64,000 nt of DNA, from positions 152,788-216,787 of the forward strand of contig NZ_BBWR01000017.1 in NCBI RefSeq assembly GCF_001463905.1. The letters run 5' to 3'. Made by a program: the position numbers and the translations under genes. This document shows, piece by piece, positions 1-8,358 of this stretch. Every line of letters begins with the position of its first letter. The first letter of the stretch is position 1. This DNA is from Aureimonas frigidaquae (GTDB lineage: Bacteria; Pseudomonadota; Alphaproteobacteria; Rhizobiales; Rhizobiaceae). The notes beneath the pieces are model-generated. The model worked only from the letters and a program-made list of their open reading frames with translations, ran no database searches and was not told the origin of the DNA.

Positions 1-205
1 GCGATGCTGGATTATCCGGCCGGTATATGCTGAAAGCATGATCGAGCAAAGGACAAGACCTACCGCCCACGGACATCCCGATCCACCGAAAGGGCAAGTT
101 GCGCAGGCGAAGGAAACAACCCACTGTAATTCCCGGGGCAAGCGTCTGGCGGAACAGACCCGCCAATGGCCTATGCGGCCAGGCCGTGCCAGGGGAGACT
201 TGGAA

Positions 206-706
206 ATGGATTTGCTGACAGGCCCCTTGATCGATCGCTTCGACTTCCGCAACGCCATGAGCCATTTTGCGGCTTCGGTGAACGTCGTCACCACGGACGG
301 CCCCTTCGGACTGCGCGGCACCACGGTGACGTCCGTCTGCTCGGTATCGGACGAGCCGCCCATGCTTCTCGTCTGCCTGAACCGCTCCAATCCCGCCAAT
401 GAGCGTTTTGCCGAAAACGGTGTCTTCGCCGTCAACGTGCTGGAAGCCGATCAGGAGCCGATCGCCCGCGCCTTTGCGGGGGAGGGGCGGCTTGCCCAGG
501 ACGAGCGCTTCGCGCTCGGCCACTGGCAGCCGCTCGTGACCGGCGCGCCGGTCCTGTCGGCCGCGCTGGCGAGCTTCGACTGCCGCGTAACGCAATCCAC
601 CACCGTGGCCACCCATCGCATCCTGTTCGGTGAAGTCGTGGGACTGCACGTGATGCCCGGCGCCTCTGGCCTTCTTTACAAGGAACGCCAGTTTCACCGC
701 TTCTAG
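206..706 (+). CDS. Flavin reductase domain protein (NAD(P)H:FMN oxidoreductase, RutF/HpaC type)
   Basis: Predicted 166-aa flavin-binding split-barrel reductase that would reduce FMN with NAD(P)H, often for a partner monooxygenase. The N-terminal half has the family pattern of FASVNVVTT, a G-TTVTSVCSVS stretch and the PPMLLVCL strand, followed by FAVNVL. The reading frame stays open upstream to position 38, but I chose ATG 206 because AGGGGAGA lies just before it and homology begins there. It lies 37 bp upstream of xdhC-like genes on the same strand. No partner monooxygenase is visible, so the substrate is unknown. Positions 1-205 hold nothing else recognisable. Confidence 0.8.
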   Translation: MDLLTGPLIDRFDFRNAMSHFAASVNVVTTDGPFGLRGTTVTSVCSVSDEPPMLLVCLNRSNPANERFAENGVFAVNVLEADQEPIARAFAGEGRLAQDERFALGHWQPLVTGAPVLSAALASFDCRVTQSTTVATHRILFGEVVGLHVMPGASGLLYKERQFHRF

Positions 707-743
707 GGGCCACGACGGCCCTTCCAAGTGGAAAGGGCAGCCG

Positions 744-1052
744 ATGGACGTACTCGACATTGCCGAGAGCTGGGCACAAAAGGGCCATGGGCTTGCCCTG
801 GCAACCGTCGTGGAGACCTGGGGCTCCTCGCCGCGCCCGGCCGGCAGCCATCTCCTGATCGATTCCAGCGGCGCCTTCGAAGGCTCGGTCTCCGGCGGCT
901 GCGTCGAAGCCGAGGTGATCGTGGAGGCGCAGGACGTGATCCAAAGTGGCCAGGCGCGCGTCCTGGAATTCGGAGTGGCGGATGAGCGCGCCTGGCAGGC
1001 TGGCCTTGCCTGCGGGGGCCGTATCCGCATTCTGGTTGAAAAGCTGGCCTGA
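744..1052 (+). CDS. XdhC-family protein, N-terminal (XdhC/CoxI) domain only
   Basis: A 102-aa protein matching the N-terminal XdhC/CoxI domain: an ATVVETWGSSPRPAGS segment near residues 20-35, then GSVSGGCVEAEV near residues 48-60, and CGGRIRI at the end. XdhC proteins bind molybdenum cofactor, help its sulfuration and insert it into xanthine-dehydrogenase-family enzymes. Here the two halves of a usual XdhC are separate genes. The stop overlaps the next start (TGATG, 1 base), so the halves are probably translated together and form a complex. No molybdoenzyme gene is present in the window. Confidence 0.85.
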   Translation: MDVLDIAESWAQKGHGLALATVVETWGSSPRPAGSHLLIDSSGAFEGSVSGGCVEAEVIVEAQDVIQSGQARVLEFGVADERAWQAGLACGGRIRILVEKLA

Positions 1053-1756
1053 TGGATCATGCGCTTCTTCTGCGCCTGAACGCCGAGCGCCGCGCGCGCC
1101 GCACCGCGGCGGTCGTCACCACCCTGTCCAATGCGCAGAGCCGCCTGGTGCTGGAGCGCGATTTCGGCACCGACCCGCTTGCAGGCGCCATTGCTGAAGC
1201 GCGCATGCAGCGCGCCACATGTGCGACGCTGCCGGGCGAGGATGTGTTCATCAATGTCTACGAGCCCGATCCACGGCTCGTCATCGTGGGGGCGGTGCAT
1301 ATTGCCCAGGCTCTTGCGCCCATGGCGGAGCTCACCGGATTCGACGTCGAGATCGTCGATCCGCGCGGCGCTTTCGCAGATACGGCCCGTTTCGGAACGC
1401 ACAGCGTGGTCGATGCCTGGCCGCTGGATCGCTTTGCAGAGCGCCCGCTCGATGCGGCCACGGCGCTCGTCGCGCTCAGCCACACGCCCGATATCGACGA
1501 CCCGGCCCTGACGGCTGCGCTCAGGGCCGGCGCCTTCTATGTCGGCGCGCTCGGCAGCCGCAAATCGCATGCCGCCCGCCTGGAGCGGCTCAGCCGGGCC
1601 GGCCTTTGCGACGAGGTCCTGGCGCGGATCGAGGGGCCGGTCGGCCTGCCCATCCAGGCGCTGACGCCGGCCGAGATCGCCGTGTCGATCCTGGCATCGC
1701 TGGTGCGCGCGCGCCGCGCCGGGCGCGCCAAGCCCGCTGCCACTCCTACGGCATGA
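1052..1756 (+). CDS. XdhC-family protein, C-terminal Rossmann domain
   Basis: A 234-aa protein carrying the XdhC Rossmann half. RLVIVGAVHIAQALAP near residues 74-90 is the nucleotide-binding turn, DVEIVDPRGAFA follows, VALSHTPDIDDPAL is the family segment after it, and YVGALGSRKSHAARLERL is the C-terminal signature. It completes the domain encoded by the preceding gene. Its stop overlaps the start of mocA by the ATGA arrangement, giving a three-gene coupled operon for molybdenum-cofactor maturation. Confidence 0.87.
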   Translation: MDHALLLRLNAERRARRTAAVVTTLSNAQSRLVLERDFGTDPLAGAIAEARMQRATCATLPGEDVFINVYEPDPRLVIVGAVHIAQALAPMAELTGFDVEIVDPRGAFADTARFGTHSVVDAWPLDRFAERPLDAATALVALSHTPDIDDPALTAALRAGAFYVGALGSRKSHAARLERLSRAGLCDEVLARIEGPVGLPIQALTPAEIAVSILASLVRARRAGRAKPAATPTA

Positions 1757-2358
1757 CGGACGATCCGCGCATCGCCGCCGTGGTGCTGGCGGCAGGCCGA
1801 TCGCTCCGCATGGCGCCGCATCACAAGCTCGATCTTATTTATGACGGAACCAGCCTGATCGAGCATGTCGTCGGCAACGTCGTCGCCGCACGGTTCGAGC
1901 GCGTCGTCGTCGTCCTTGGCCACAGGGCGGATGCCATGGCGCAGCGGATCGGCCATCTGCCGGTCGCCTGCATCGTCAATGCCGCCTATGCGGACGGCCT
2001 CTCGGGTTCCGTCCGGCTGGGGTTTGCGAGCGCATGCCCGGGCATGGACGGCATCCTCATCATGCCGGCGGACATGCCGCGCATCACTGCGGAGCATCTT
2101 CTCGCCCTGAAGGCCGCCTTTCGGCCGGGCCGCATCACCGTGGCGACGGATGGCGGCGCATTGCGCAACCCGGTCATCCTGCCAGCCGGCCTGGAGACGG
2201 CCGTCGACGGGCTGACGGGCGATGCCGGGGCACGGCGTCTGTTCGAAGGCAGGGACGATCTCATACAGGTGGAGATCGGCCCGCCGGCCTCGCTCGATGT
2301 CGATACGCATGCCGCCGCGCTTGCGAGCGGTGGCCTCTTGCCCAATGGCGTGAACTGA
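1753..2358 (+). CDS. mocA: Molybdenum cofactor cytidylyltransferase (MocA-like NTP transferase)
   Basis: A 201-aa MobA-like nucleotidyltransferase. VVLAAGRSLRM near residues 10-20 with a downstream K-L is the nucleotide-binding signature, and ILIMPADMPRI near residues 96-106 holds the metal-binding Asp. MocA converts Mo-molybdopterin to the cytosine dinucleotide form used by xanthine-dehydrogenase-family enzymes, which fits its place in an operon with two XdhC halves. The ATG overlaps the stop of the preceding gene (ATGA). A plain MobA (GMP) role is less likely because of the xdhC neighbours. Confidence 0.82.
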   Translation: MTDDPRIAAVVLAAGRSLRMAPHHKLDLIYDGTSLIEHVVGNVVAARFERVVVVLGHRADAMAQRIGHLPVACIVNAAYADGLSGSVRLGFASACPGMDGILIMPADMPRITAEHLLALKAAFRPGRITVATDGGALRNPVILPAGLETAVDGLTGDAGARRLFEGRDDLIQVEIGPPASLDVDTHAAALASGGLLPNGVN

Positions 2359-2477
2359 CGGAACATGGACCCGCTGCCCCGCTGAAGGGGTTAAGCTCTT
2401 CCAAACCGGGGGCAGCGTTGCACCGGCACGGGCATGTCGGCCCGCGCCGCCTGGTACGGAAAGGAGCGCCATTGTCC

Positions 2478-2756
2478 ATGCAAAGTCGCGTCGCAGACCC
2501 TGCCTTCGTCAAACTCCTCGAGGGATTTTCGTCCACCACGGCCGAAGTCCTGTACCGGATGCCCGACCATCCGGACTTCCTCCAAAGCTTCCTGTGGCAA
2601 TTCGAGGATCTGGCGCCCGAATTCCCGCGGCTCCACCGCTTCCTGGACCATTGGCGGGCGGAGGTTCAGGCCACGATCCACTCCGTGCGGGTGATGCATC
2701 AGGGCCTGATCCGCCCGCGCGAGCTGCGGATCGCCGCGCAGTACAGCGTGCAGTGA
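2478..2756 (+). CDS. usg: Usg family protein
   Basis: A 92-aa protein matching the alphaproteobacterial Usg family: EVLYRMPDHPDFLQSFLWQ, DLAPEFPRLHRFLDHW and an IHSVRV...LIRPRELR ending. The family is named from a Caulobacter gene near trpF and its molecular role is unknown. ATG 2478 is used; the in-frame TTG at 2472 is closer to an AAGGAG at 2461-2466 and may be the true start. It stands alone between mocA and the convergent radC. Confidence 0.78.
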   Translation: MQSRVADPAFVKLLEGFSSTTAEVLYRMPDHPDFLQSFLWQFEDLAPEFPRLHRFLDHWRAEVQATIHSVRVMHQGLIRPRELRIAAQYSVQ

Positions 2757-2763
2757 CAGGCAA

Positions 2764-2792
2764 GAGAGGGCCCGCCTTTGCGGCGGGTCCTA
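2764..2792. terminator. GC-rich hairpin between convergent usg and radC
   Basis: A GGGCCCGCC / GGCGGGTCC inverted repeat with a TTTGC loop lies between usg and the end of radC. There is one mismatch and no U-tract, so it is at best a weak bidirectional terminator. Confidence 0.35.
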
Positions 2793-3629
2793 GCCGAAGA
2801 GGGACTTCAACCGGCTTTCCTGGCGCATGCTGTAGGCATTGCCGCGGCCGACGATGACATGGTCGTGCACGCGCAGTTGCACGGCGCGCGCCATTTCCAG
2901 AATTTCCTGCGTCTTCTCGATGTCGGCCATGGACGGCGTGACGTCCCCGGACGGATGGTTGTGGCACAGGACCATGCTCACCGCATCAAGCTCCAGCGCG
3001 CGGCGGATGATCTCACGCGTGGTGACGGGCGTGAAGTTGGCCGTGCCCGCATGCTGGATCTCGTCGCGGATCAGCCCGTTGCGATTGTCGAGATAGAGGA
3101 TGCGGAAATGCTCGCGCGGCAGGAAGGCCATATCGGCCTGCAGATACTGCATCAGCTCCCGGCTGGAGGAGATCATGTCACGGCCACGCACGGCCGCCCG
3201 CACCGCACGCTGGTTGAAGGCCGATACGATGCGCAGGTCCAGCGCCGTGGCATGGCCGATGCCCTCCACCTCCATCAGCCGCTCCAGGCTCGCCCCGGCG
3301 ATTTCGGGCAAGCCGCCGAAACGCGCGATCAGCGCCTTGGCCAAGGGCTTTACGTCCCGCCGGGGGATCGACCGGAACAGGATCAGCTCGACCAGTTCGT
3401 AATCGGCAAGGGCAGCGTGTCCGGCCTGCGCGAAACGCTGGCGCAGCCTGTCCCGGTGTCCGACATGGTGCGGCTCGGCAGCGGGGGCATCGCCTGCCAC
3501 TTCCGGCCGCGCGTCGTTCGGCTCCGGAGGTGCTGGCGGCTCGGCCGTCATCGTGTCGGCGGGCAGGGGCCGGCCGATGAAGGGATAGCCGACCGCTTCC
3601 CCGACCCCGGGCTTCACGCGCTTGGCCAT
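2790..3629 (-). CDS. radC: RadC family JAB/MPN-domain protein
   Basis: A 279-aa RadC protein: an acidic, proline-rich N-terminal 50 residues, a helix-hairpin-helix-like region around ELVELILF and LMEVEGIGHATAL, then the JAB metalloprotease-like domain. Its MVLCHNHPSGDVTPSMADIE segment carries the H-x-H-P-S-G-D metal ligands. The classic repair role of RadC is disputed and the enzymatic activity is unproven in the family. It ends 10 bp before map on the same strand and is probably cotranscribed downstream of it. Confidence 0.9.
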   Translation of the reverse strand: MAKRVKPGVGEAVGYPFIGRPLPADTMTAEPPAPPEPNDARPEVAGDAPAAEPHHVGHRDRLRQRFAQAGHAALADYELVELILFRSIPRRDVKPLAKALIARFGGLPEIAGASLERLMEVEGIGHATALDLRIVSAFNQRAVRAAVRGRDMISSSRELMQYLQADMAFLPREHFRILYLDNRNGLIRDEIQHAGTANFTPVTTREIIRRALELDAVSMVLCHNHPSGDVTPSMADIEKTQEILEMARAVQLRVHDHVIVGRGNAYSMRQESRLKSLFG

Positions 3630-3639
3630 GGGCCGTGTC

Positions 3640-4482
3640 TCAGACGTTGACGGGGTCGAGAGCGATGCCGGGCGTGTCGAGCCCCGCTGGCGAATAGGTG
3701 AAGACCTCGCAGCCCGTCTGCGTCACGCCGACCGTGTGCTCGTACTGCGCCGTCAGCGAACGGTCGCGTGTGACGGCCGTCCAGCCATCCGACAGGACCT
3801 TCACATGCGGGCGGCCGAGATTGATCATCGGCTCGATGGTGAAGATCATGCCCGGGCGCAGCTCCGCGCCTTCGCCGCGGCGGCCGTAATGCAGGACGTT
3901 CGGCGCATCGTGGAACAGGCGGCCGACGCCGTGGCCGCAGAAGTCGCGGACCACCGAGCAGCGCTCGCCTTCCGCATAGTCCTGGATGGCGGCGCCGATA
4001 TCGCCGAGATGCGCGCCGGGGCGCACTTCCTCGATCGCCAGCTGGAGCGAGCGATAGGTGATCTCGCACAGGCGCTCGGCCGCGCGCTTGATCCGCCCGA
4101 CAGGGTACATGCGAGAAGAGTCGCCGTAATAACCGTCGACGATCAGCGTCACGTCGATGTTGACGACGTCGCCTTCCTTGAGCGGCTTCTCGTTCGGAAT
4201 GCCATGGCAGACGACATGATTGATCGAGGTGCAGACGCTCTTCATGTAGCCGCGATAGTTCAGCGTCGCCGGAAGGGCGCCATTGTCGAGCGCGAAGCGG
4301 AAGACGAAATCGTCGATCGCCTGTGTCGGCAGGCCAGGCCGGACGATGTCGGCCAGCGCGTCCAGGCAACGGGCCGTGAGCTGGCAGGCCCGCCGCATCC
4401 CCTCGAAGGCCGCTTCGTCATAGAGGCGGATCGAGCCGGTATTGCGCTGCGGATTGGCTTCGGCGTCCAGGTAGGTGATCAT
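3640..4482 (-). CDS. map: Type I methionine aminopeptidase
   Basis: A 280-aa cytosolic metallo-aminopeptidase that removes the initiator methionine from new proteins. All five metal ligands can be placed: D110 and D121 (NIDVTLIVDGYYGD), H184 (CGHGVGRLFH), E217 (FTIEPM) and E248 (QYEHTV). The substrate-binding His is H93 (VCHGIP). Length is normal for bacterial MetAP with a short N-terminal extension. The gene precedes radC by 10 bp. Confidence 0.95.
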   Translation of the reverse strand: MITYLDAEANPQRNTGSIRLYDEAAFEGMRRACQLTARCLDALADIVRPGLPTQAIDDFVFRFALDNGALPATLNYRGYMKSVCTSINHVVCHGIPNEKPLKEGDVVNIDVTLIVDGYYGDSSRMYPVGRIKRAAERLCEITYRSLQLAIEEVRPGAHLGDIGAAIQDYAEGERCSVVRDFCGHGVGRLFHDAPNVLHYGRRGEGAELRPGMIFTIEPMINLGRPHVKVLSDGWTAVTRDRSLTAQYEHTVGVTQTGCEVFTYSPAGLDTPGIALDPVNV

Positions 4483-4566
4483 ACGGCGTCCAGCATTCTC
4501 TCGGGCATCGCTCGCATGCCGTGCACCGAGCGTTGCTCACCCATGTCGCACCGATGACGACCGGCT

Positions 4567-6381
4567 TCAAGCCCCGCGCACGTATCGGCCCGGCGCGGGC
4601 TCCAGCACCGCGCCGTCGATGCCGGGTGCGCGCGCATCGACCCGTTCCCCGGCATGCCCGGCTATCCAGTCCTGCCAATGCGGCCACCAGGAGCCGGGAT
4701 GTTCCTGCGCCGCGCCGAGCCAGTCATCGAAGCGCGTGCCGGCGGCCGGGGCCTCGCCCGTCCAGAACTGGTACTTGCCCCGCGCCGGCGGGTTCACCAC
4801 GCCGGCAATATGGCCCGAGCCGGCCACGACGAAGGACACCGGTGCGCCGAAGGCGAGGGTGCCCGTGTAGACGCTGCGCGCCGGCGCGATATGATCCTCT
4901 CGTGCGGCAAGGCTGTAGATGGGGATGTCGACGAGCGACAGGTCGACCGGCGCGCCGTCCAGCTCCATCCGGCCCTGGGAGAGCCGGTTTTCCAGGTAGC
5001 AGTTGCGCAGGTAGAACAGGTGGTTCGCCCGCGTCATGCGCGTCGCGTCGGAATTCCAGTACAGAAGATCGAAGGGCGGCGGTTCGGTGCCCTTGATGTA
5101 GTTGCTGACGATATAGGGCCAGATCAGCTCCTGCGAGCGCAGGAGGTTGAAGGCGGTCGCCATCAGGCCGCCATCGAGCGTTCCCGTGCCGGACATGGTG
5201 GCGTCGATGGCCGCGATCTGCTTCTCGTCCACAAAGACCTGAAGCTCCCCCGCCTCGGCAAAATCGACCTGCGTCGCCAGAAGTGTCGCGGTGGCGATGC
5301 CATCCCGGCCGCGCCGCCGCAGCAAGGCGAGAGTCGCCGACAGGAGCGTTCCGCCCACGCAGTAGCCGATGGCGTTGACGCTGTCCTCGCCCGTCGCGGC
5401 GCGGACCGTGTCGAGCCCGAAAAGGATCCCATCTTCGATATAGGCCAGCCAGTCCTTGTCGGCATGGCTGGCATCGGGGTTCACCCACGATATGACGAAG
5501 ACCGTGTGGCCCTGCTCCACCATCCAGCGGATGAAGCTCTTTTCGGGGTTCAGGTCCAATATGTAGTAGCGGTTGATCCAGGGCGGCACGATGAGGATCG
5601 GGCGCCGGAAGACCGTCGGCGTTTTGGGCGCATACTGGATGATCTGGCAGAGCGCGTTCTGCGCAATCACCGCGCCTTCCGTCTGCGCGAGGTTCTGGCC
5701 CACGGCAAAATCGGCCGATGCGGTCTGCCGCAGGCGCAGCGTGCCTTTGCCGCGCGCCACGTCCTGCGCCAGCATGGTCATGCCACGCACGAGGTTCTCG
5801 CCGTTTTCCTGAAGGGTCTGCCGGTAGAGTTCGGGATTGGTCCCCACGAAGTTGGACGGGGAGGCCGCGTTCAGAAGCTGGTTCAGGTAGAAGCGAGCGC
5901 GCGCCTGCGTTTGCGGGTCGAGGCCCTCGGCACGCGTGACGAGATCCCGCGCCCAGCTGCCAGTCAGCCCATAGGCGCGCCGCAGGAAGTCGAAGAAGAG
6001 ATGCTGCCGCCATTCGGGGTCGGAAAAGCGCTTGTCGCGCTCGAGCGGGTCGTGCGCGGCGGGCGTGTCGTCGCCGGCCAGGCGCTGCGCCGACTGCGCC
6101 CAAAGGCCGAAAAAACCGGCCATCAGCCGGGTCTGCGCCTCGAAGGCGCGGCTCGGCTCCGACAGCCAGTAGGCGGCCACTTCCGAAAGGCTGGACACGG
6201 CCTCTTCGTAGATGGCCGGCGTCGGATCGTTCAGCGTCCCGCCTTCGCGCGGGGCGAGCCAGGCGGAGGCGGCCTTTCCGGCCTGCTCCACCGCCCGCGC
6301 CATGTTCAGCGCGAAGGCTTCCGGATCACGCACGGTCCAGGCCTGCGCACCATCCTGCGTTTTGTCCGTCGCATCGGCCAT
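4567..6381 (-). CDS. phaC: Class I poly(3-hydroxyalkanoate) synthase
   Basis: A 604-aa PHA polymerase that joins hydroxyacyl-CoA monomers into storage polyester on granules. After the N-terminal PhaC domain, the alpha/beta-hydrolase core has the lipase-like box GYCVGG with the acyl-accepting Cys at residue 341. The partner Asp is in REDHIAP and the His in GSGHIAGVVNPP. Length and the PPWINRYYILDL segment fit class I. I chose the ATG at 6381 because GGGAG lies six bases upstream; an in-frame ATG at 6387 is an alternative. No phaA, phaB or phasin genes are adjacent. Confidence 0.93.
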   Translation of the reverse strand: MADATDKTQDGAQAWTVRDPEAFALNMARAVEQAGKAASAWLAPREGGTLNDPTPAIYEEAVSSLSEVAAYWLSEPSRAFEAQTRLMAGFFGLWAQSAQRLAGDDTPAAHDPLERDKRFSDPEWRQHLFFDFLRRAYGLTGSWARDLVTRAEGLDPQTQARARFYLNQLLNAASPSNFVGTNPELYRQTLQENGENLVRGMTMLAQDVARGKGTLRLRQTASADFAVGQNLAQTEGAVIAQNALCQIIQYAPKTPTVFRRPILIVPPWINRYYILDLNPEKSFIRWMVEQGHTVFVISWVNPDASHADKDWLAYIEDGILFGLDTVRAATGEDSVNAIGYCVGGTLLSATLALLRRRGRDGIATATLLATQVDFAEAGELQVFVDEKQIAAIDATMSGTGTLDGGLMATAFNLLRSQELIWPYIVSNYIKGTEPPPFDLLYWNSDATRMTRANHLFYLRNCYLENRLSQGRMELDGAPVDLSLVDIPIYSLAAREDHIAPARSVYTGTLAFGAPVSFVVAGSGHIAGVVNPPARGKYQFWTGEAPAAGTRFDDWLGAAQEHPGSWWPHWQDWIAGHAGERVDARAPGIDGAVLEPAPGRYVRGA

Positions 6382-6549
6382 GACCATCTCCCGTTGCCGT
6401 GGCGCGCGGCCCCCTCCGGGGTTATAGCGCGCACCCGCCCTGCCGGGGAGCGCCATTCTGCCATGTCGGCGCGGCGGCTCCGAAATTTTTCGGCTTTGCA
6501 GCTTGCCCTCTCCCGGATTATGGAAGGGTAAGCGCGCAAGGGGGCTGCC

Positions 6550-6921
6550 ATGTCGGCACGGGCAACGAGACGGTATCTGGCCGCAGGGGTGATCCTCTGC
6601 ATGCCGATGCTCGCCGCCTGCCAGAGCTACCTGCCGCAGAACGACGAGCCGCTGCGTGTATCTCCCGTTCTGGACAGGCTGGAGCCCGGCCCGTCGACCC
6701 AGCGGCTGGACGCGAATGGCTACCCGCTCATCGGCGCCTACCCCTCCGCCGCCACGCAGCAGGTCTCCAACGAGACGGTGGCGCAGACGCGCGCACGCTA
6801 CGCCGACGCAGCGACGCGCGGGTCGGCACCGTCCTCCGGGCCCACCTACCAGCGCAACGTGGCGGAGCTCGAGGCTACCGCGGCCCGTGTGCGGGCAGCC
6901 GGACAGGCCAACGCGAATTAG
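6550..6921 (+). CDS. Small predicted lipoprotein
   Basis: A 123-aa protein with a basic N-terminus, a hydrophobic stretch and a lipobox (MLAAC, Cys near residue 24), so it should be acylated and held in the envelope. The mature part is Pro/Ala/Thr-rich and ends in a helix-forming segment. It has a good AAGGGGG ribosome site and its own promoter region divergent from phaC. I do not recognise a functional family. Confidence 0.7.
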   Translation: MSARATRRYLAAGVILCMPMLAACQSYLPQNDEPLRVSPVLDRLEPGPSTQRLDANGYPLIGAYPSAATQQVSNETVAQTRARYADAATRGSAPSSGPTYQRNVAELEATAARVRAAGQANAN

Positions 6922-7041
6922 GGGCAGATGCCGGTTCGACCGGCGCCGTGACGAAGCCCCGTAACCCCGGTCAGCTTCGTGATCGCCGTCCCCGTGGATG
7001 GCCGGGCACCCCTTCAGGAAAGCGGCGCAAGGACAAGCCAG

Positions 7042-8253
7042 ATGGAAGAGTTTCACAAGGTCCGACGACTCCCGCCCTATGTCTTCGAGGAAGTGAACCG
7101 CAAGAAGGCGGCGGCGCGCGCCCGCGGGGTCGACATCATCGATCTGGGCATGGGCAATCCCGATCTGCCGACGCCGTCCTTCGTCGTCGACAAGATGTGC
7201 GAAGTGATTCGCGATCCGCGCACCCACCGCTACTCGGCATCCAAGGGCATTGCCGGCCTGCGCAAGGCGCAGGCGGGCTATTATGCCCGCCGCTTCGGTG
7301 TGAAGCTCAATCCGGATACGGAGATCGTCGCCACGCTGGGCTCCAAGGAAGGCTTCGCCAACATGGCGCAGGCCATCACGGCGCCGGGCGACGTGGTCCT
7401 GTGCCCGAACCCGACCTATCCGATCCACGCCTTCGGCTTCCTGATGACGGGCGGCACGATCCGCTCCATCCCGGCGCGCCCGGACGAGGAGTTCCTGCGT
7501 GCGGTGGACCGGGCCGTACGCCATTCCATCCCCAAGCCCATCGCCATCATCCTGAACTATCCCTCCAACCCGACGGCCTACGAGGCCGACCTCGACTTCT
7601 ACCGGGAGATTGTGGCCTTCGCGAAGAAGCACGAGATCATCCTGTTGTCCGATCTCGCCTATGCCGAGATCTATTTCGACGGATCGCCGCCGCCCTCGGT
7701 GCTGCAGGTCGAGGGGGCCATGGACGTGGCGGTGGAGTTCACCTCCATGTCGAAGACCTTCTCCATGCCGGGCTGGCGCGTGGGATTTGCCGTCGGCAAC
7801 CAGCGGCTCATCGCGGCGCTGGCGCGGGTGAAATCCTATCTGGACTACGGCGCCTTCACGCCCATCCAGGTGGCGGCCGCGGCGGCCATCAACGCGGGCG
7901 ACGACATTGTGCGCGATGCGAGGGACATTTACCGCCACCGCCGCGACGTGCTGGTGGAATCCTTCGGGCGCTCGGGCTGGGATGTTCCGCCGCCGTCCTC
8001 CACCATGTTCGCCTGGGTGCCGATTCCGGAGCGCTACCGGGACATGGGGTCGCTCGAATTCTCAAAGCTCCTGATCGAGAAGGCGGACGTCGCCGTGGCG
8101 CCTGGCATCGGCTTCGGCGAGCATGGCGACGATTTCGTGCGCATCGCCCTGGTGGAGAACGAGCACCGGATCCGCCAGGCCGCCCGCAATATCCGCCGGT
8201 TCCTTGCAAGCGAGGAGAATGCGGGGCAGAAGGTGTCGGCGGCCGGCGCCTGA
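7042..8253 (+). CDS. PLP-dependent aminotransferase, AlaC/LL-DAP aminotransferase-like
   Basis: A 403-aa fold-type I aminotransferase. Visible landmarks are IDLGMGNPDLPTP near the N-terminus, NYPSNPT for substrate/cofactor contacts, SDLAYAEIYFDG with the pyridine-binding Asp and Tyr, and SMSKTFSMPGWRVGF with the PLP-binding Lys and phosphate-binding Arg. The closest family by pattern is the alanine aminotransferase AlaC, encoded next to homoserine dehydrogenase in many proteobacteria, as here. The frame opens at 6979, but ATG 7042 matches the family N-terminus. Exact amino-donor specificity is not readable from sequence. Confidence 0.83.
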   Translation: MEEFHKVRRLPPYVFEEVNRKKAAARARGVDIIDLGMGNPDLPTPSFVVDKMCEVIRDPRTHRYSASKGIAGLRKAQAGYYARRFGVKLNPDTEIVATLGSKEGFANMAQAITAPGDVVLCPNPTYPIHAFGFLMTGGTIRSIPARPDEEFLRAVDRAVRHSIPKPIAIILNYPSNPTAYEADLDFYREIVAFAKKHEIILLSDLAYAEIYFDGSPPPSVLQVEGAMDVAVEFTSMSKTFSMPGWRVGFAVGNQRLIAALARVKSYLDYGAFTPIQVAAAAAINAGDDIVRDARDIYRHRRDVLVESFGRSGWDVPPPSSTMFAWVPIPERYRDMGSLEFSKLLIEKADVAVAPGIGFGEHGDDFVRIALVENEHRIRQAARNIRRFLASEENAGQKVSAAGA

Positions 8254-8358
8254 CCCGGCATGGCTGGTGGCTGCCGCCCTGCGGCGTTTCCACCGCCGGC
8301 CCTATTGGAACGACATGGCTTCGGGGCGGCGCCTCGAAGCCTTCAGACGTAGAGGATC

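Noticed and set aside
4654..6531. Long plus-strand frame opposite phaC
   Set aside because: No recognisable domain and Arg/His-rich composition; the minus strand encodes a complete PHA synthase.
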